Shown in pieces: positions 62,439-64,000 of a stretch of 64,000 bases of DNA (positions are counted from its first letter, which is position 1; each line of letters opens with the position of its first letter). This DNA comes from Bacteroides sp. GM023. Its GTDB lineage: Bacteria > Bacteroidota > Bacteroidia > Bacteroidales > Bacteroidaceae. Made by a program: the position numbers and the translations under genes. The notes beneath the pieces are model-generated. The model was not told the origin of the DNA and did not search any database. It saw nothing but the letters and a program-made list of their open reading frames with translations. Location: contig NZ_JAAXGE010000001.1 in the NCBI RefSeq assembly GCF_014750685.1, forward strand, positions 1 to 64,000. Direction: 5' to 3'.

Positions 62439-64000
62439 GAATATAAAGAATTGGTTGGAAAATCAGGAACACTTGTTTTATCTGTTCCTGTTTATCCTGA
62501 TAGTGCCTAACATCGTCCTCTGTTTTACAGAGCCGCTGCCGGTGATGGCAAAAGTTGCTAATGTATTGTTGCCTTTTGGCTGTTATTACCTGTTGATGAC
62601 GCTGTCGAGAAACTGCGGTAAGATGCTTTGGATTTTGTTCCTGTTCCTATTCTTCGGAGCTTTCCAAATCGTACTGCTTTACTTGTTCGGACAGTCCATC
62701 ATCGCTGTCGATATGTTCCTGAATCTGGTGACTACCAATTCGAGTGAAGCACTCGAACTGCTCGATAACCTGACTCCCGCTATTATCGCCGTAATCATAC
62801 TTTATGTCCCTGCATTGATTTTAGGAACGATTTCAATGATTCGCAAGCGCAAGTTATCGGTAGAGTTCATCCGCAGAGAACGGAAAAGGGCTCTCATAGT
62901 CTTTGGTATTTCCCTTCTCAGCCTTGCCGGAGCGTATGTACAAGATTCGGGCTATGAACTAAAGTCGGATTTATATCCGCTGAATGTCTGTTATAATGTA
63001 GGTCTTGCCTTCCAACGGACAGCCTTGACGCAGAATTATCATCAAACCTCGAAAGACTTTACCTTCCATGCCAAAGCCACCCATCCGCAAGAGGAACGGG
63101 AAGTGTATGTGATGGTAATAGGCGAAACGTCCCGTGCCCTGAACTGGCAATTGTACGGTTATGAACGCGAGACGAATCCATTATTGTCTCAGCAGACAGG
63201 ATTGATTGCTTTCCCGAAGGTACTGACAGAGTCGAATACGACACACAAAAGCGTACCTATGCTGATGTCGGACGTCAACGCCTGCAACTACGACTCTATT
63301 TATCACCAAAAAGGAATCATCACCGCCTTTAAAGAAGCCGGTTTCAAGACCGCCTTCTTCTCTAATCAGCGTTACAACCATTCATTTATCGACTTCTTCG
63401 GAAAGGAAGCCGACACCTATGATTTTATAAAAGAAGATTCTCTTGATTCGAGCTATAACCCGTCCGATGACGAACTCTTGAAACTGGTGGAACAAGAACT
63501 GGCGAAAGGCGCAACGAAGCAATTTATCGTACTTCATACCTACGGTTCCCACTTCAATTATCGCGAACGTTATCCATTGGAAAACACTTTCTTCACACCG
63601 GATTATCCGGTCGATGCGGAACGGAAATATCGGGATAATCTGGTGAACGCTTATGATAATTCGATCCGTTACACGGATGGTTTCCTGGCAAGAATCATCC
63701 GTATGTTGGAAAAGCAACAGGTAGACGCCGCTATGATTTATACCTCCGACCATGGAGAGGATATTTTCGACGATTCCCGTCATTTGTTCCTTCATGCTTC
63801 GCCCGTGCCTTCTTATTATCAGCTTCATGTGCCGTTCTTCATTTGGATGTCCGACAGTTACCGGGAAACTCATCCCGAACATTGGCAAGCGGCAATGGAT
63901 AATAAAGAGAAGGACGTTTCTTCCAGCAGTTCCTTCTTCCCGACCATACTGGATTTGGGCGGGATAGAAACTCCTTACAGGGATGATTCACAATCCGTAG
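62425..64000 (+). CDS. Phosphoethanolamine transferase-like enzyme, cut by window end
   Basis: 525 codons are visible and the frame is still open at 64000. Four or five membrane helices fill the first 170 residues. The periplasmic sulfatase-like domain then has VIGETSRALNWQLYGY (metal Glu), NTTHKSVPMLMS (probable Thr nucleophile in the EptA position) and YTSDHGEDIFDD (metal Asp/His). Such enzymes decorate lipid A or glycans with phosphoethanolamine and can lower polymyxin susceptibility. Start ATG 62425 overlaps the Omp85-type gene by 14 nt, so the two are an operon. Confidence 0.85.
   Translation, partial: MKLFKNIKNWLENQEHLFYLFLFILIVPNIVLCFTEPLPVMAKVANVLLPFGCYYLLMTLSRNCGKMLWILFLFLFFGAFQIVLLYLFGQSIIAVDMFLNLVTTNSSEALELLDNLTPAIIAVIILYVPALILGTISMIRKRKLSVEFIRRERKRALIVFGISLLSLAGAYVQDSGYELKSDLYPLNVCYNVGLAFQRTALTQNYHQTSKDFTFHAKATHPQEEREVYVMVIGETSRALNWQLYGYERETNPLLSQQTGLIAFPKVLTESNTTHKSVPMLMSDVNACNYDSIYHQKGIITAFKEAGFKTAFFSNQRYNHSFIDFFGKEADTYDFIKEDSLDSSYNPSDDELLKLVEQELAKGATKQFIVLHTYGSHFNYRERYPLENTFFTPDYPVDAERKYRDNLVNAYDNSIRYTDGFLARIIRMLEKQQVDAAMIYTSDHGEDIFDDSRHLFLHASPVPSYYQLHVPFFIWMSDSYRETHPEHWQAAMDNKEKDVSSSSSFFPTILDLGGIETPYRDDSQSV

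Overview
The window looks like chromosomal DNA from a gut Bacteroides in the B. thetaiotaomicron/ovatus group. The evidence is Bacteroidetes-type promoters (TTTG, about 20 nt, TAnnTTTG, often followed by CACC), families typical of the genus (M49 peptidase, GH29 fucosidase, DUF1703-type ATPase, BT1927-like surface lipoproteins) and a core gene order (leu operon, cysK, recQ, purA, hisS, hyd genes, groESL). The species call rests on recall, not on a search.

Layout. 1-6.7 kb: leucine operon leuA-leuC-leuD-(leuA/cimA-like)-leuB behind a perfect promoter, a 27-codon Leu/Ile-rich leader peptide and an antiterminator/terminator pair, which is classical attenuation. 6.7-13.4 kb: PAP2 phosphatase, LTA-synthase-like sulfatase, cysK, a TPR protein and recQ. 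13.6-26.9 kb: housekeeping and peptidase genes (AraC-type HTH protein, M49 peptidase, AlkD-like protein, Fur-purA, GH29, zinc metallopeptidase, a YD-repeat-like protein, hisS, S9 peptidase). 27-32.1 kb: a complete [FeFe]-hydrogenase module (hydA, hydE, hydG, hydF) with a divergent 57-residue membrane protein. 32.5-37.4 kb: Nudix hydrolase, L,D-transpeptidase, and groESL behind a sigma-54-like promoter.

37.4-53.8 kb is the accessory region. It starts with an AT-rich ATPase plus small PD-(D/E)XK-like gene pair. Two copies of a phase-variation cassette follow, each made of a tyrosine recombinase, an invertible segment of about 300 bp bounded by perfect inverted repeats, and a BT1927-like (S-layer-type) lipoprotein of about 875 residues. 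The copies are offset by about 6.26 kb and separated by a DUF1703-type ATPase gene. The recombinases are about 96% identical and the repeat arms agree, but the 7-bp spacer between the arms differs by two bases (CTACGAA against CTACAGA) and is kept perfectly within each cassette. This suggests two inversion switches insulated from each other by their crossover sequence. An ABC importer operon follows; its second gene encodes a substrate-binding-like domain without a signal peptide but with a C-terminal membrane hairpin.

53.8-64 kb: a DUF2157/DUF4401/GDYXXLXY membrane operon, a PoxB-like enzyme, an ECF sigma factor with a membrane partner, threonine aldolase, an Omp85-type barrel and a phosphoethanolamine-transferase-like gene cut by the window end.

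Two intergenic gaps between convergent genes (11.4 and 34.0 kb) hold arrays of 11-bp units whose GGAAAC-like cores occur in both orientations, in strict 11-bp register. I do not recognise a named family for them.
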